Assembly (NCBI GenBank): GCA_018882625.1
Contig: VERO01000010.1
Coordinates: 1 to 20,304, forward strand
Length of the DNA stretch: 20,304 nucleotides
Direction of reading: 5' to 3'
From: Phycisphaerales bacterium
GTDB lineage: Bacteria; Planctomycetota; Phycisphaerae; Phycisphaerales; SM1A02
Shown here: piece by piece, positions 1-7,727 of the stretch
How positions within the stretch are numbered: position 1 is the stretch's first letter
Layout of the letters: each line of letters opens with the position of its first letter
The notes under the pieces: model-generated
Databases searched by the model: none
Seen by the model: only the letters and a program-made list of their open reading frames with translations
What the model was told of the DNA's origin: nothing
Made by a program: the position numbers and the translations under genes

Positions 1-248
1 TCCAATCCCAATGAGCGTCAGCGCCCTGATGACTGCGATTCCTGGGGCAGCGCTGCTCGCTGTGGTCCAGCAGGCCTATGCCGACACAGGTGGCGCGTTG
101 CGCGAGGCCGGCCAGTGGCTCGTGCAGCACGGAGCGCTCGCCTTCTTCGTCACCTTCGGCCCCACCGGCATCGGCCTGCTGGACCACAGCGAGCAGCGCT
201 GCCCCAGGAATCGCAGTCATCAGGGCGCTGACGCTCATTGGGATTGGA
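1..248. repeat. 76-bp perfect inverted repeat (fold-back) at the left edge
   Basis: Bases 1-76 are the exact reverse complement of 173-248, with a 96-base loop (77-172) between. The first mismatch is at 77/172. The left arm is cut by the window edge, so the true length is unknown. Each arm read outside-in encodes the same ATG-started hydrophobic peptide (MSVSALMTAIPGAALLAVVQ...), so a gene start beside the pyrophosphatase gene lies here. Its natural place is the minus strand from base 238, downstream of the hairpin at 260-285. Perfect identity at the very end of a sequence fits an assembly or amplification fold-back artefact best. A real palindrome or invertible segment is the alternative. 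Confidence 0.9.
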
Positions 249-259
249 AGTATAGGAAC

Positions 260-285
260 GAGGCCCGCCGGAATCGGCGGGCCTC
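260..285 (-). terminator. Hairpin downstream of the pyrophosphatase gene, probable terminator
   Basis: An 11-bp perfect stem (GAGGCCCGCCG / CGGCGGGCCTC) closes a four-base loop, GAAT. It lies 64 bases past the pyrophosphatase stop codon on the minus strand. The bases that follow on that strand (GTTCCTATACTTCC) are only moderately T-rich, so it is not a textbook intrinsic terminator. The stem is strong, and the position between the gene end and the next apparent gene start supports a terminator role. Confidence 0.65.
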
Positions 286-349
286 GCAAGGAACCTGTGA
301 ATGTCAGGCCGCGATGGCCCGTGCGCCGCGCATGGCGCGGCTGCCCGAA

Positions 350-2893
350 TCACTTCGCCAGCGACTGGTCCGCGGGGATGCGCATCGAGTAGAAGGACCG
401 GTACACGAAGATCAGCGCCACCACGAAGAACGCGCCACCGATCCACATCTTTGCGGGGCTGTCCTTCATCGCAATCGCAATCTCGACGGCCAGCAGGCCA
501 AAGAGGGTCGTGAACTTGATGACGGGGTTCAGCGACACCGAGCTGGTGTCCTTGAAGGGATCGCCGACGGTGTCGCCCACGACGGTCGCTGCATGCAGGT
601 CGGTGCCCTTGGCGCGCATGTCAACCTCGACGATCTTCTTCGCGTTGTCCCATGCGCCACCGGCGTTGGCCATGAAGATGGCCTGGTAGAGGCCGAAGAA
701 CGCGATGGCCACCAGGTAGCCGATGAAGAAGAAGGGGTCGAAGAAGGGGAGCGCCAGCGACAGGCAGAAGACCACAAGGAAGATGTTGACCATGCCGCGC
801 TGCGCGTACACGGTGCAGATGCGCACGACCTCCTTCGCGTCCTCGACGCTGGCCTCGGCGCGGTCGAGCCGGATGTTGTTCTTGATGAACACCACCGCAC
901 GGTATGCGCCCGTCACGACGGCCTGGGTGGACGCGCCGGTGAACCAGTAGACGACCGCTCCGCCGATCAGCAGGCCAAGCAGGATCTCGGGTGTCACGAT
1001 CGACAGCTTGCCGATCACGGACTGAGTGGCCGCCATGAGATTGGCCTGAATGGCCTCGAGAGAGCTGCCTTCGGGCATCACGGGAGTCTCGGCCTTGATG
1101 AGCGCGAGGATGATGCCGAACACCATCGTTGTGGCGCCGACCACCGCCGTGCCGATGAGCACAGGCTTGGCCGTCGCCTTGAAGGTGTTGCCCGCGCCGT
1201 CGCCCTTCTCGAGCTGGTGCTTGGCGTTAGTGAAGTCGGGATCGAAGCCGAAGTCGCGCTTGATCTCCTCCTTGATGCCAGGGCGCTCCTCGATGCGGGA
1301 GAGCTCGTAGACGCTCTGCGCGTTGTCGGTGACGGGGCCGAAGCTGTCGACGGCGATGGTGACGGGACCCATCCCCAGGAACCCGAACGCGATCAGGCCG
1401 AAGGCGAAGATCGGCGCCGCGAACTGGTACTCGGTGGGCATGAACGCCATCACGTCCTGGTGCGTCGACGTCTTCCAGCCGATGAGCATCAGGAGCGCGA
1501 TCACGAGGCCCTTCCAGAACGCCGAGAAGTTGCCTGCGACGAATCCGCTGAGGATGTTCAGGCTCGCGCCGCCCTGCTTGGAGGCGTTGACGACCTCGCG
1601 CACGTGGCGGCACGTGGTCGACGTGAACACCTTCGTGAACTCGGGGATCAGCGCGCCCGCGATCGTGCCGCAGGAGATGATGATCGAGAGGATCCACCAC
1701 AGGTCGGGCAGCGGCAGGGGCTCTGCGCTCGCCGCGCCGGCCGTGTAGGTGATCGACTTGACGTCGCGCAGCAGGAACCAGCTCGCGCCGAAGGTCACGC
1801 CGATCGACACGATCGAGGTGATCCACACGAGCCACGTGAGGGGCGCCTCCTCGTGGAACTCGCGCTTGCCGCCGAAGCGGGCCTTGGAGCTCTGCTCGTT
1901 GAGGTAGTAGCTCGCGAGGCTCGTCACGATCATGAGCGCGCGCATGGCGAAGAGCCACACGATGAGCGTGGCGCACATGCTGTCGTTGATGCCGCCGAGC
2001 GCGTACGCGAGGAAGGCGATGAGGGCGACGCCGGTGACGCCGTAGGTCTCGAAGCCGTCGGCCGAGGGGCCGACCGAGTCGCCTGCGTTGTCGCCGGTGC
2101 AGTCAGCGATGACGCCGGGGTTCTTCGGGTCGTCCTCGGGCAGCTTGAAGACGATCTTCATGAGGTCCGCGCCAATGTCCGCGATCTTCGTGAAGATGCC
2201 ACCGCAGATGCGCAGCGCGCTCGCGCCAAGGCTCTCGCCGATCGCGAAGCCGATGAAGCTGGGGCCCACGAGCTCCTTGGGCAGGAACATCAGGATGCAG
2301 ATCATGAAGAAGAGCTCGACGCTGACGAGGAGCATGCCGACCGACATGCCGCTCTTGAGCGGGATGCTCAGCACCGGCAGCGCGTCGCCCTTGAGGCTGG
2401 CGAACGCCGCGCGGCTGTTGGCCTGAGTGTTGATTCGGATGCCGAACCAGGCCACGCCGTAGGAGCCGAGCACGCCGAGCACGCTGGCCGCAAGGATCAC
2501 GGCCACGTCACGGAGGCCCTTGTGCTCCAGATAGCCGAAGTAGAAGATGATCGCGGCGGCGATCAGCACCCACAGGATCGCGAGGAACTTGCCCTGCTGG
2601 ATGATGTAGCTCTTGCACGTCTCCCAGATGATGTTGGAGACGGCGAGCATCGACTTGTGCGCCGGCAGTGCGACGGTCTGGCGGTACTGCAGGAGCCCGA
2701 ACAGGGCGCCGAGCACCGAGATGATGATGCCGCCCCAGAGGATGTGCCCGCCGGTCAGGCTTGGCGTCATCTGGATAGACCGCATGTCGGGCAGCTGCAG
2801 GTCAGCTTCTCCCGCGAGCGCCACGGGGGCGAGCGCGAGGGGAAGGAGGTACGACAGCATCGGGGCGATCCGCGGGAGGGCCTTCGTATCCAT
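350..2893 (-). CDS. hppA: Membrane-bound proton/sodium-translocating pyrophosphatase (divergent type)
   Basis: Hydrolyses pyrophosphate and pumps H+ or Na+ across a membrane. The product is 847 aa and very hydrophobic, with many membrane segments. Family motifs from the ATG at 2893: ADIGADL (238-244), PEDDPKNPGVIAD (252-264), GDNAGDSVG (268-276), DSFGPVTDNA (516-525), GGAWDNAKK (745-753) and VVGDTVGDPFKDTS (771-784). Lys572 in GNTFKAT stands where K+-independent enzymes carry lysine, so K+-independence is inferred. The usual GKxE after GADL is replaced by a shorter stretch (MKIVFKL), which marks a divergent subgroup; from memory, PVC bacteria have such forms. A start at 3121 would overlap rlmK and add an Arg-rich, non-hydrophobic stretch, so 2893 is preferred; residues 12-28 look like a signal peptide or first membrane segment. 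H+ versus Na+ cannot be decided by eye. Confidence 0.95.
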   Translation of the reverse strand: MDTKALPRIAPMLSYLLPLALAPVALAGEADLQLPDMRSIQMTPSLTGGHILWGGIIISVLGALFGLLQYRQTVALPAHKSMLAVSNIIWETCKSYIIQQGKFLAILWVLIAAAIIFYFGYLEHKGLRDVAVILAASVLGVLGSYGVAWFGIRINTQANSRAAFASLKGDALPVLSIPLKSGMSVGMLLVSVELFFMICILMFLPKELVGPSFIGFAIGESLGASALRICGGIFTKIADIGADLMKIVFKLPEDDPKNPGVIADCTGDNAGDSVGPSADGFETYGVTGVALIAFLAYALGGINDSMCATLIVWLFAMRALMIVTSLASYYLNEQSSKARFGGKREFHEEAPLTWLVWITSIVSIGVTFGASWFLLRDVKSITYTAGAASAEPLPLPDLWWILSIIISCGTIAGALIPEFTKVFTSTTCRHVREVVNASKQGGASLNILSGFVAGNFSAFWKGLVIALLMLIGWKTSTHQDVMAFMPTEYQFAAPIFAFGLIAFGFLGMGPVTIAVDSFGPVTDNAQSVYELSRIEERPGIKEEIKRDFGFDPDFTNAKHQLEKGDGAGNTFKATAKPVLIGTAVVGATTMVFGIILALIKAETPVMPEGSSLEAIQANLMAATQSVIGKLSIVTPEILLGLLIGGAVVYWFTGASTQAVVTGAYRAVVFIKNNIRLDRAEASVEDAKEVVRICTVYAQRGMVNIFLVVFCLSLALPFFDPFFFIGYLVAIAFFGLYQAIFMANAGGAWDNAKKIVEVDMRAKGTDLHAATVVGDTVGDPFKDTSSVSLNPVIKFTTLFGLLAVEIAIAMKDSPAKMWIGGAFFVVALIFVYRSFYSMRIPADQSLAK

Positions 2894-2953
2894 AAGGTGT
2901 CTGATTCCGTTCGGTGTCTGTTCGGAAGCCGGCGGCCTCCGGGAAAGGGCAGA

Positions 2954-2981
2954 AGGATATCGATTTCGGCAGAAATGGCAA
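2954..2981 (-). promoter_or_regulatory. Sigma70-like promoter for the pyrophosphatase gene
   Basis: On the minus strand TTGCCA (2981-2976, five of six consensus bases) and TATCCT (2959-2954, four of six) are separated by 16 bases. Transcription would start near 2947, leaving a leader of about 54 bases before the ATG at 2893. This is the best -35/-10 pair I found in the window. No Shine-Dalgarno sequence precedes the ATG. Confidence 0.45.
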
Positions 2982-3098
2982 GGATGCGCGAGTTTCGGGA
3001 CGCGCCCCCGGCGGCATCGGGGATCCCACCCGCTAGGGTTCTGACGGTGCCGTGCCGCAACGGGCCAGTGCCCCTCAATAGCCTCACCACGGCCCGCC

Positions 3099-4115
3099 AT
3101 GCTCGCCAACCGCCTCGCCAAGCGATTCAGGCACCTGTCGAAGTGGTCGGTACGCGAGGACTCGCCATGCTTCCGCGTCTACGAGCGCGACATCCCCGAG
3201 TTCCCGCTCGTGATCGACTGGTACGAGGGAGAGGTTGTGGTCTGGTTCCACCCGCGGACGCGGGACGACTCCCCTGAGAAGGAGGCCGCGTTCCACCAGC
3301 TCGCGGTCGACGAGATCTGCGCGGGCCTTCAGGTGGGCACGGAGCGTCTCTGGATCAAGCGCCGCGAGCGCCAGCGCGGACTCGCGCAGTACGAGCGCAT
3401 GGGCGAGCGCAACGCGGTGCGCACTGTCCGTGAGCAGGGGCTTCGCTTCGAGGTCAACCTCTCCGACTTCCTCGACACCGGTCTCTTCCTGGATCACCGC
3501 ACCACGAGGCGGATGGTGCGTGAGCGCTCGCTGGATCGGCGCGTGCTCAACCTGTTTGCGTATACGGGCTCCTTCACGTCGTATGCGGCGCATGGAGGGG
3601 CGCGCGCGACGCGCACGGTGGACATGAGCAGGACCTACCTCGACTGGGGCAAGCGCAACCTTGCGCTGAACCAGCTTGCCGATGACTCGCGCCATGAGTT
3701 CACGCACGCGGACTGCCTGGAGCTGCTGCGCGCTGGACCGCGCCCGGCCGAGCGCTACGACATCATCGTGCTCGACCCGCCGACCTTCTCCAACAGCAAG
3801 CGCATGAGCGACTCGAGCTTCGCGGTCGAGCGCGACTGGCAAGGGCTTGTGGGCTCGACGCTGCCGTGGCTTGAGCGCGGCGGGCAACTTTGGTTCAGCA
3901 CGAATGCGCGCGGCTTTGCGCTCGACGCGTCAGGGCTCCCGGAGGGTTGGGTCGCGCGCGAGATCACGCGCTACACAATGCCAGAGGACTTCGGCGGTCC
4001 ATCGGCTGCCGCGCCGGACCAGCGTCCTGCGCACCGCGCCTGGATCGTCGCGCGCGCTGACGTGCCGGGCGCTCTGGACCTGCGTGTCAGGGCACCGGCA
4101 GAACCGCCGGGATGA
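3099..4115 (+). CDS. rlmK: 23S rRNA methyltransferase, RlmK-type (stand-alone C-terminal half of RlmKL)
   Basis: SAM-dependent rRNA methyltransferase of 338 aa. It aligns with the C-terminal half of E. coli RlmKL (RlmK, which makes m7G2069 in 23S rRNA) from the first residues: MLANRLAKRFRHLSKW resembles the RlmK start, which supports the ATG at 3099. Other shared blocks are RERQRGLAQY (89-98), FLDTGLFLDHR (124-134), SAM-binding NLFAYTG (151-157), TVDMSRTYL (173-181) and catalytic DPPTFSNSKRM (226-236). The RlmL half (THUMP domain and m2G2445 methyltransferase) is absent upstream. Specificity for G2069 is inferred from homology. A TAGGGT at 3034-3039 could be a -10 box, but I see no matching -35. 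No Shine-Dalgarno is visible. The last 29 bases overlap the convergent gene. Confidence 0.9.
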   Translation: MLANRLAKRFRHLSKWSVREDSPCFRVYERDIPEFPLVIDWYEGEVVVWFHPRTRDDSPEKEAAFHQLAVDEICAGLQVGTERLWIKRRERQRGLAQYERMGERNAVRTVREQGLRFEVNLSDFLDTGLFLDHRTTRRMVRERSLDRRVLNLFAYTGSFTSYAAHGGARATRTVDMSRTYLDWGKRNLALNQLADDSRHEFTHADCLELLRAGPRPAERYDIIVLDPPTFSNSKRMSDSSFAVERDWQGLVGSTLPWLERGGQLWFSTNARGFALDASGLPEGWVAREITRYTMPEDFGGPSAAAPDQRPAHRAWIVARADVPGALDLRVRAPAEPPG

Positions 4116-5196
4116 TGAACTCCGGGGCGTCGGGGAGCTCAGCTACGAACGGGTCGTTCTCCGCCTTCCCCTCGGGGATCTTGAACCTGACGACCTTGCG
4201 GGCCTTGCGGTCGCCGACAAGCAGGTGGGACCCATCGATGGCGAGCGCGCTGGGCTCGTCGGGCACGCCGCCGGAGTGATCCGCGAATGTGCTCACGGTG
4301 CCCGATGTGGGGTCGATGGCAAAGACCGCCTTGGTCCCGTTGTCGGTGACGTAGACGGTGCCGCGCGGGCCCACCAGCAGCTGGATCGGCCGCTTGAGCC
4401 CGTCCTTTGCCGACGCCACCACCTTCACGCGCCTTCCGGTGGCGGTGTCGAACGCCACGATCTCCGCCGCATCACGGTCGGCCACGTAGAGCAGCCCGTC
4501 GGGCGCGATTGCAATGCCGCGGATCGCATGGACACCCTCAGGGGAGACCTTCGCGTTGGGCACGATCACGCCGGCGGGCAAGCCAAGCCCGGCGATCGCG
4601 GCAGGCGACGGGATCGGCTGGCCAGGATTCGCGGTGCCTATTCCGGCGTAGCGGGTGACCGTGTTGCTGTCCTGGTTGGCCGCGTACACCGTGCCATCGG
4701 GGCCGACCGCCAGCGCGTAGGTGTGCTGCAGCTCACCGCCGGACTTGCCCTCTCGCGCGAAGACCGAGTGGAAGGCCATCGTGCCGTCAGCGCCAGGCTT
4801 GCTGAATCGGATGAGACGCGTGTCCTCGAGGTAGGCGCTTGCGGCCAGCAGCGTGCCGTCACCTAGATACGCCATGCCGCGCATCGAGCGCGGCGCACCG
4901 CCCGCATCCTCCGGCACCGGCCCGAGCATCGAGGCCATGAGCTGTCCCTTGCCGTCGATGCCCCGGATCGTGTTGCCGCCAGGCTCGCCGTGCATTGTGA
5001 TGAACCAGTGCACCGCGCTGGCGTCGCGCTTGTGCGCGTGCGAGTTGGTCGCATCTGGGGGCGGCGCGGCCTGCGCCGGCATCGCACCGTCACGCTTCCC
5101 GTGCTTCGTGCCGTCGTCGGCCGGCGCGGCAGCGAGACCGGCTGCAAGGAGCGACATTGCAAGGATCCGAAGGGGCATGAACGCGCGTGATCTCAT
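4087..5196 (-). CDS. Secreted NHL/SMP-30-type beta-propeller protein
   Basis: A predicted exported protein of 369 aa. The N-terminus (arginines, then a hydrophobic stretch to about residue 24, ending LAAAPA) reads as a signal peptide. After a low-complexity linker rich in His, Pro and Ala come propeller-like repeats with the pattern DG-x-LYVAD/VYAAN: about residues 161-183 (VGPDGTVYAAN), 226-249 (IAPDGLLYVAD), 273-295 (VGPRGTVYVTD) and 317-338. The blades suggest a six-bladed NHL or SMP-30-like fold, usually binding or lactonase-like; no catalytic residues can be assigned. The ATG at 5196 puts the signal peptide near the N-terminus; 5178 is a second choice and 5235 is less likely. It ends inside the convergent rlmK gene. 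Confidence 0.75.
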   Translation of the reverse strand: MRSRAFMPLRILAMSLLAAGLAAAPADDGTKHGKRDGAMPAQAAPPPDATNSHAHKRDASAVHWFITMHGEPGGNTIRGIDGKGQLMASMLGPVPEDAGGAPRSMRGMAYLGDGTLLAASAYLEDTRLIRFSKPGADGTMAFHSVFAREGKSGGELQHTYALAVGPDGTVYAANQDSNTVTRYAGIGTANPGQPIPSPAAIAGLGLPAGVIVPNAKVSPEGVHAIRGIAIAPDGLLYVADRDAAEIVAFDTATGRRVKVVASAKDGLKRPIQLLVGPRGTVYVTDNGTKAVFAIDPTSGTVSTFADHSGGVPDEPSALAIDGSHLLVGDRKARKVVRFKIPEGKAENDPFVAELPDAPEFIIPAVLPVP

Positions 5197-5284
5197 GCGC
5201 GAAGGGTATTCGCCGCGATGGTGCGCCTGCGGCACTCACGCTGCTGCACTTGCGGTCGCGGGATCCGCCGCGCACAATGCGCGG

Positions 5285-6106
5285 ATGCACGGCATCAAGA
5301 GGGTCGCATGGATCGCGGTCGGGATCTCGGTGTTCGCCCTCGTAGCCGGCGCCTGGGCGGGCTCGGGCGACCACACGGCGCAGACCCTCTCGAGCGTGGT
5401 GCAGAAGGTAGAGCCGGCGGCCGGCGCCGGCGGGGGCGGAAGCGGGTCCCTCACGAACCTCCAGAAGTCGCTGAGCCACTTCACGAACCCGTGGTACGCG
5501 CTGAGCCTGCTCACGGGGCTTGCGCTCGCGGCGGCATGCGCGAGCGCCATGGCGTGGCATCCGCGCAGGTCGGTGAAGTCCGATCCGGTGGAGGATCTGG
5601 AGCAGCGCAAGACGCTGATCCTGATGGGCATCGTGGGCGCCATCGTGAGCGAGCTCGTGCGCGTGAACCCGGCGATGGCCCTCGTGATCTTCGGCATAGG
5701 CGGCCTCATCCGGTTCCGCACGGTGCTCGACAACCCCAAGCTCACGGGCAAGGCGATCCTGGTCGTGGTGATCGGCCTCGCATGCGGCCTTGGCGAGTTC
5801 GCGATGGCCGTCTTCATCACGATCTTTGCGTGGCTGCTCGTCTTCTGGCTCGATTCGAGCGTGGGATGCCGGATCAAGCTCAAGATGACCGCCGCGCACA
5901 ACCCCAAGGACGTCATGCTCTCGCTGCTTGACCTGATGCGGCGCAACAAGGTGCGCATCACGGCCGCCAATACCTACGAGCACAAGCGTCAGATCGTGGT
6001 GCTCGGCAAGATGCCGACTCAGCTCGACCCGGTCCAGTTCGGAGCGGCGCTGCGGCAGCGGCTTCCCCGTGGCGATGACCTTGACATCGACCTGAAGATG
6101 GGCTGA
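5285..6106 (+). CDS. DUF4956-like integral membrane protein
   Basis: A 273-aa membrane protein with likely membrane segments at about residues 8-26, 70-91, 110-142 and 156-188, a Gly/Ser-rich linker near 46-55, and a soluble C-terminal domain from about 195. The core (FGIGGLIRFRTVLDNP at 136-151, then IGLACGLGEFAMA at 163-175) resembles the IRFR...IGLACG signature I know from DUF4956 proteins, whose function is not established; a looser likeness to MgtC is possible. The ATG at 5285 is chosen because the hydrophobic N-terminus follows at once; the frame is open further upstream but that stretch is not protein-like. Its stop is only six bases before the ABC ATPase start, so it probably heads that operon. 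Confidence 0.7.
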   Translation: MHGIKRVAWIAVGISVFALVAGAWAGSGDHTAQTLSSVVQKVEPAAGAGGGGSGSLTNLQKSLSHFTNPWYALSLLTGLALAAACASAMAWHPRRSVKSDPVEDLEQRKTLILMGIVGAIVSELVRVNPAMALVIFGIGGLIRFRTVLDNPKLTGKAILVVVIGLACGLGEFAMAVFITIFAWLLVFWLDSSVGCRIKLKMTAAHNPKDVMLSLLDLMRRNKVRITAANTYEHKRQIVVLGKMPTQLDPVQFGAALRQRLPRGDDLDIDLKMG

Positions 6107-6112
6107 CCGCTG

Positions 6113-6898
6113 ATGCGCCCCCCCGGGCCCGGCTACACCATCAGGTTCTCTGAGGTCACGGTTCGCTTCGGCGCGACCGAGGCGCTGCGCAACATCACTG
6201 CAGAGGTGCCCGGCGGAAGCTTCAGGTCGATCGTGGGAGAGTCAGGCTGCGGCAAGACCACGCTGCTGCGCGTGGCCGCGGGACTGCAGGCATGCTCTGC
6301 GGGAACCGTCACGTTCATGGACGAGCGCGGCCATCCGGTGACGCCCGCCGAGGGCGAGATCTCGGTGTGCTTCCAGGAGCCCCGTCTGCTCCCATGGCGC
6401 AGCGCGCTCGCCAATGTGGCGCTTCCGCTTGAGCTCGCGGGCGTGCCCCGCCGAGAGCGGCTCGCGCGCGCTCGCGAGCTGCTGGCGGTCACGCGCCTCG
6501 ATGCCGCCGAGCGGCGGCTGCCGGCGCAGCTTTCCGGAGGCATGCGGATGCGGGTTGGACTCGCGCGCGCGCTGGTCACGCGCCCGCGCGTGCTGCTTCT
6601 GGACGAGCCGTGCAGCGCGCTCGACGACTTCACCCGCGAGGAGATGGATGACGAGATCTGGAGGCTCTACCAGGCCACGGGCGCCACGTGCCTGCTCGTG
6701 ACGCACGGAGTCGCCGAGGCGGTGCGGCTTTCGGAGTCGGTGATCGTGCTTGGCGGCCAGCCCGGGCAGCTCCACGCGGTGCACCCGATCACGCTCGCCC
6801 ATGCGGAGCGGGGCAACCGGGCATGCGATGCGTTCGCGGATGCGCTCTCGGGGCTGATGCGGGAGATTGCGCGCGGACGGGCCGGAGGCGCACGATGA
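6113..6898 (+). CDS. ABC transporter ATP-binding protein, NitT/TauT/ThiZ-like
   Basis: The 261-aa ATPase subunit of an importer, working on the inner face of the membrane. All motifs are intact: Walker A GESGCGKTT (42-50), Q-loop CFQEPRLLPW (86-95), signature LSGGM (140-144), Walker B VLLLDEP (160-166), D-loop SALDD (168-172) and switch His198 in VTHG. The PRLLPW after the Q-loop is typical of the nitrate/taurine/sulfonate/pyrimidine importer ATPases (SsuB, TauB, ThiZ). Permease and binding protein follow at once. No Shine-Dalgarno is seen; the start lies six bases after the previous stop, so translation is probably coupled. Confidence 0.92.
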   Translation: MRPPGPGYTIRFSEVTVRFGATEALRNITAEVPGGSFRSIVGESGCGKTTLLRVAAGLQACSAGTVTFMDERGHPVTPAEGEISVCFQEPRLLPWRSALANVALPLELAGVPRRERLARARELLAVTRLDAAERRLPAQLSGGMRMRVGLARALVTRPRVLLLDEPCSALDDFTREEMDDEIWRLYQATGATCLLVTHGVAEAVRLSESVIVLGGQPGQLHAVHPITLAHAERGNRACDAFADALSGLMREIARGRAGGAR

Positions 6899-6942
6899 GC
6901 CTTGCGCATGGGCGCGCTGGAGACGCACGATGAGGCTGGCGC
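6884..6942 (+). repeat. 35-base-offset imperfect duplication across the ATPase/permease junction
   Basis: Bases 6884-6907 recur at 6919-6942 with three mismatches in 24. Both copies contain GGAG, then CGCACGATGAG, so there are two ATGA stop/start overlaps. The first is the ATPase stop, overlapped by an ATG at 6895. That ATG opens a 12-codon frame (MSLAHGRAGDAR) ending in the second ATGA at 6930-6933, where the permease starts. The short peptide ends in GRAGDAR, echoing the ATPase end GRAGGAR, as expected if the original overlap was duplicated. Confidence 0.7.
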
Positions 6943-7697
6943 GCGCCGTGGCGCCAGTTGCGACCCTGCTCGTGGCGCTCGTGTGCTGGGAGGTCGCCGT
7001 GCTGGTGCTGAAGCCGCCGGCCTTCCTCGTGCCTGCGCCATCCGCGGTCGCGAAGGCGGCATACGAGGAGGCGCCCATGCTCGCGGCGGCGACGATGCGC
7101 ACGGCGCTCGGCTCTGCGGGAGGGTTCATGGTCGCCGGCGCGCTCGGTCTCGTGCTCGGCAGCGCGATCGCAGCGGTCGGATTCCTGCGCCGAGGCATCT
7201 ACCCGCTGGCGACGATCTTCCAGATGGTCCCGCTGGTGGCCGTTGCTCCGCTGATGGTGATCTGGTTCGGCTACGGCGTGAAGACGACGATTGCCGCGAG
7301 CGCGGTGGTGGCGTTCTTCCCGGTTCTCGCGTCCACCATCGACGGGTTCGCGTCGGTCGATCCTGGCTTGCGCGAGCTGTTCGCGATGCACGGGTCGCGG
7401 GGGCTGTCGCGGTGGCGCAAGCTTGACCTGCCGGCGTCGCTGCCGTCGATCGCCACGGGGCTGCGCATCGCGGCAGGTCTCGCGGTGATCGGCGCGGTGG
7501 TGGGGGAGTTCGTCAGCGGCTACGGCGGGCGTGATGCGCCGCTTGGCATCGTGATCCTCACCGCCATGCGCGAGGCGCGCACGGACCTGGTGTTCGCGGC
7601 CGTGGCGCTCGCGGCCATCGTGGGCTTCTCGCTCTTCGGTATCGTCAACGCGGCGTCGTGGCTGCTGCTGCGGCGATGGCACGCATCTGCCCGCTGA
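6930..7697 (+). CDS. ABC transporter permease, NitT/TauT/ThiX-like
   Basis: A 255-aa inner-membrane subunit with about six membrane segments, the usual size for this permease class. The cytoplasmic EAA loop that docks on the ATPase is visible at about 146-182 (GLRELFAMHGSRG... LPASLPSIATGLRIA). The segment YPLATIFQMVPLVAVAPLMVIWFGYG (91-116) carries the P-x-VA-x-APL-x-x-IWFG block common to SsuC/TauC/ThiX. The ATG at 6930 is preferred: it has GGAG seven bases upstream (6919-6922) and sits in an ATGA overlap with a tiny upstream frame. A start at 6867 would add a charged stretch inside the ATPase gene. Confidence 0.9.
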   Translation: MRLARAVAPVATLLVALVCWEVAVLVLKPPAFLVPAPSAVAKAAYEEAPMLAAATMRTALGSAGGFMVAGALGLVLGSAIAAVGFLRRGIYPLATIFQMVPLVAVAPLMVIWFGYGVKTTIAASAVVAFFPVLASTIDGFASVDPGLRELFAMHGSRGLSRWRKLDLPASLPSIATGLRIAAGLAVIGAVVGEFVSGYGGRDAPLGIVILTAMREARTDLVFAAVALAAIVGFSLFGIVNAASWLLLRRWHASAR

Positions 7698-7711
7698 ACG
7701 GCGGGCGCCCC

Positions 7712-7717
7712 AGGAGG
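7712..7717 (+). promoter_or_regulatory. Strong ribosome binding site of the binding-protein gene
   Basis: AGGAGG lies ten bases before the ATG at 7728 and fixes that start. It is the clearest Shine-Dalgarno in the window, where most starts have none. This fits a need for extra binding protein over the two other transporter subunits. Confidence 0.75.
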
Positions 7718-7727
7718 GACACCGCCC

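Noticed and set aside
11..3277. 1088-codon plus-strand open frame
   Set aside because: It runs antisense through the whole pyrophosphatase gene; its product is Arg/Glu/Asp/His-rich with no domain, as expected opposite a GC-rich coding frame. Only its first codons, in the fold-back, may be real.
3084..3887. 267-codon minus-strand frame opposite rlmK
   Set aside because: RlmK motifs are unambiguous on the plus strand; the antisense product is shadow-like.
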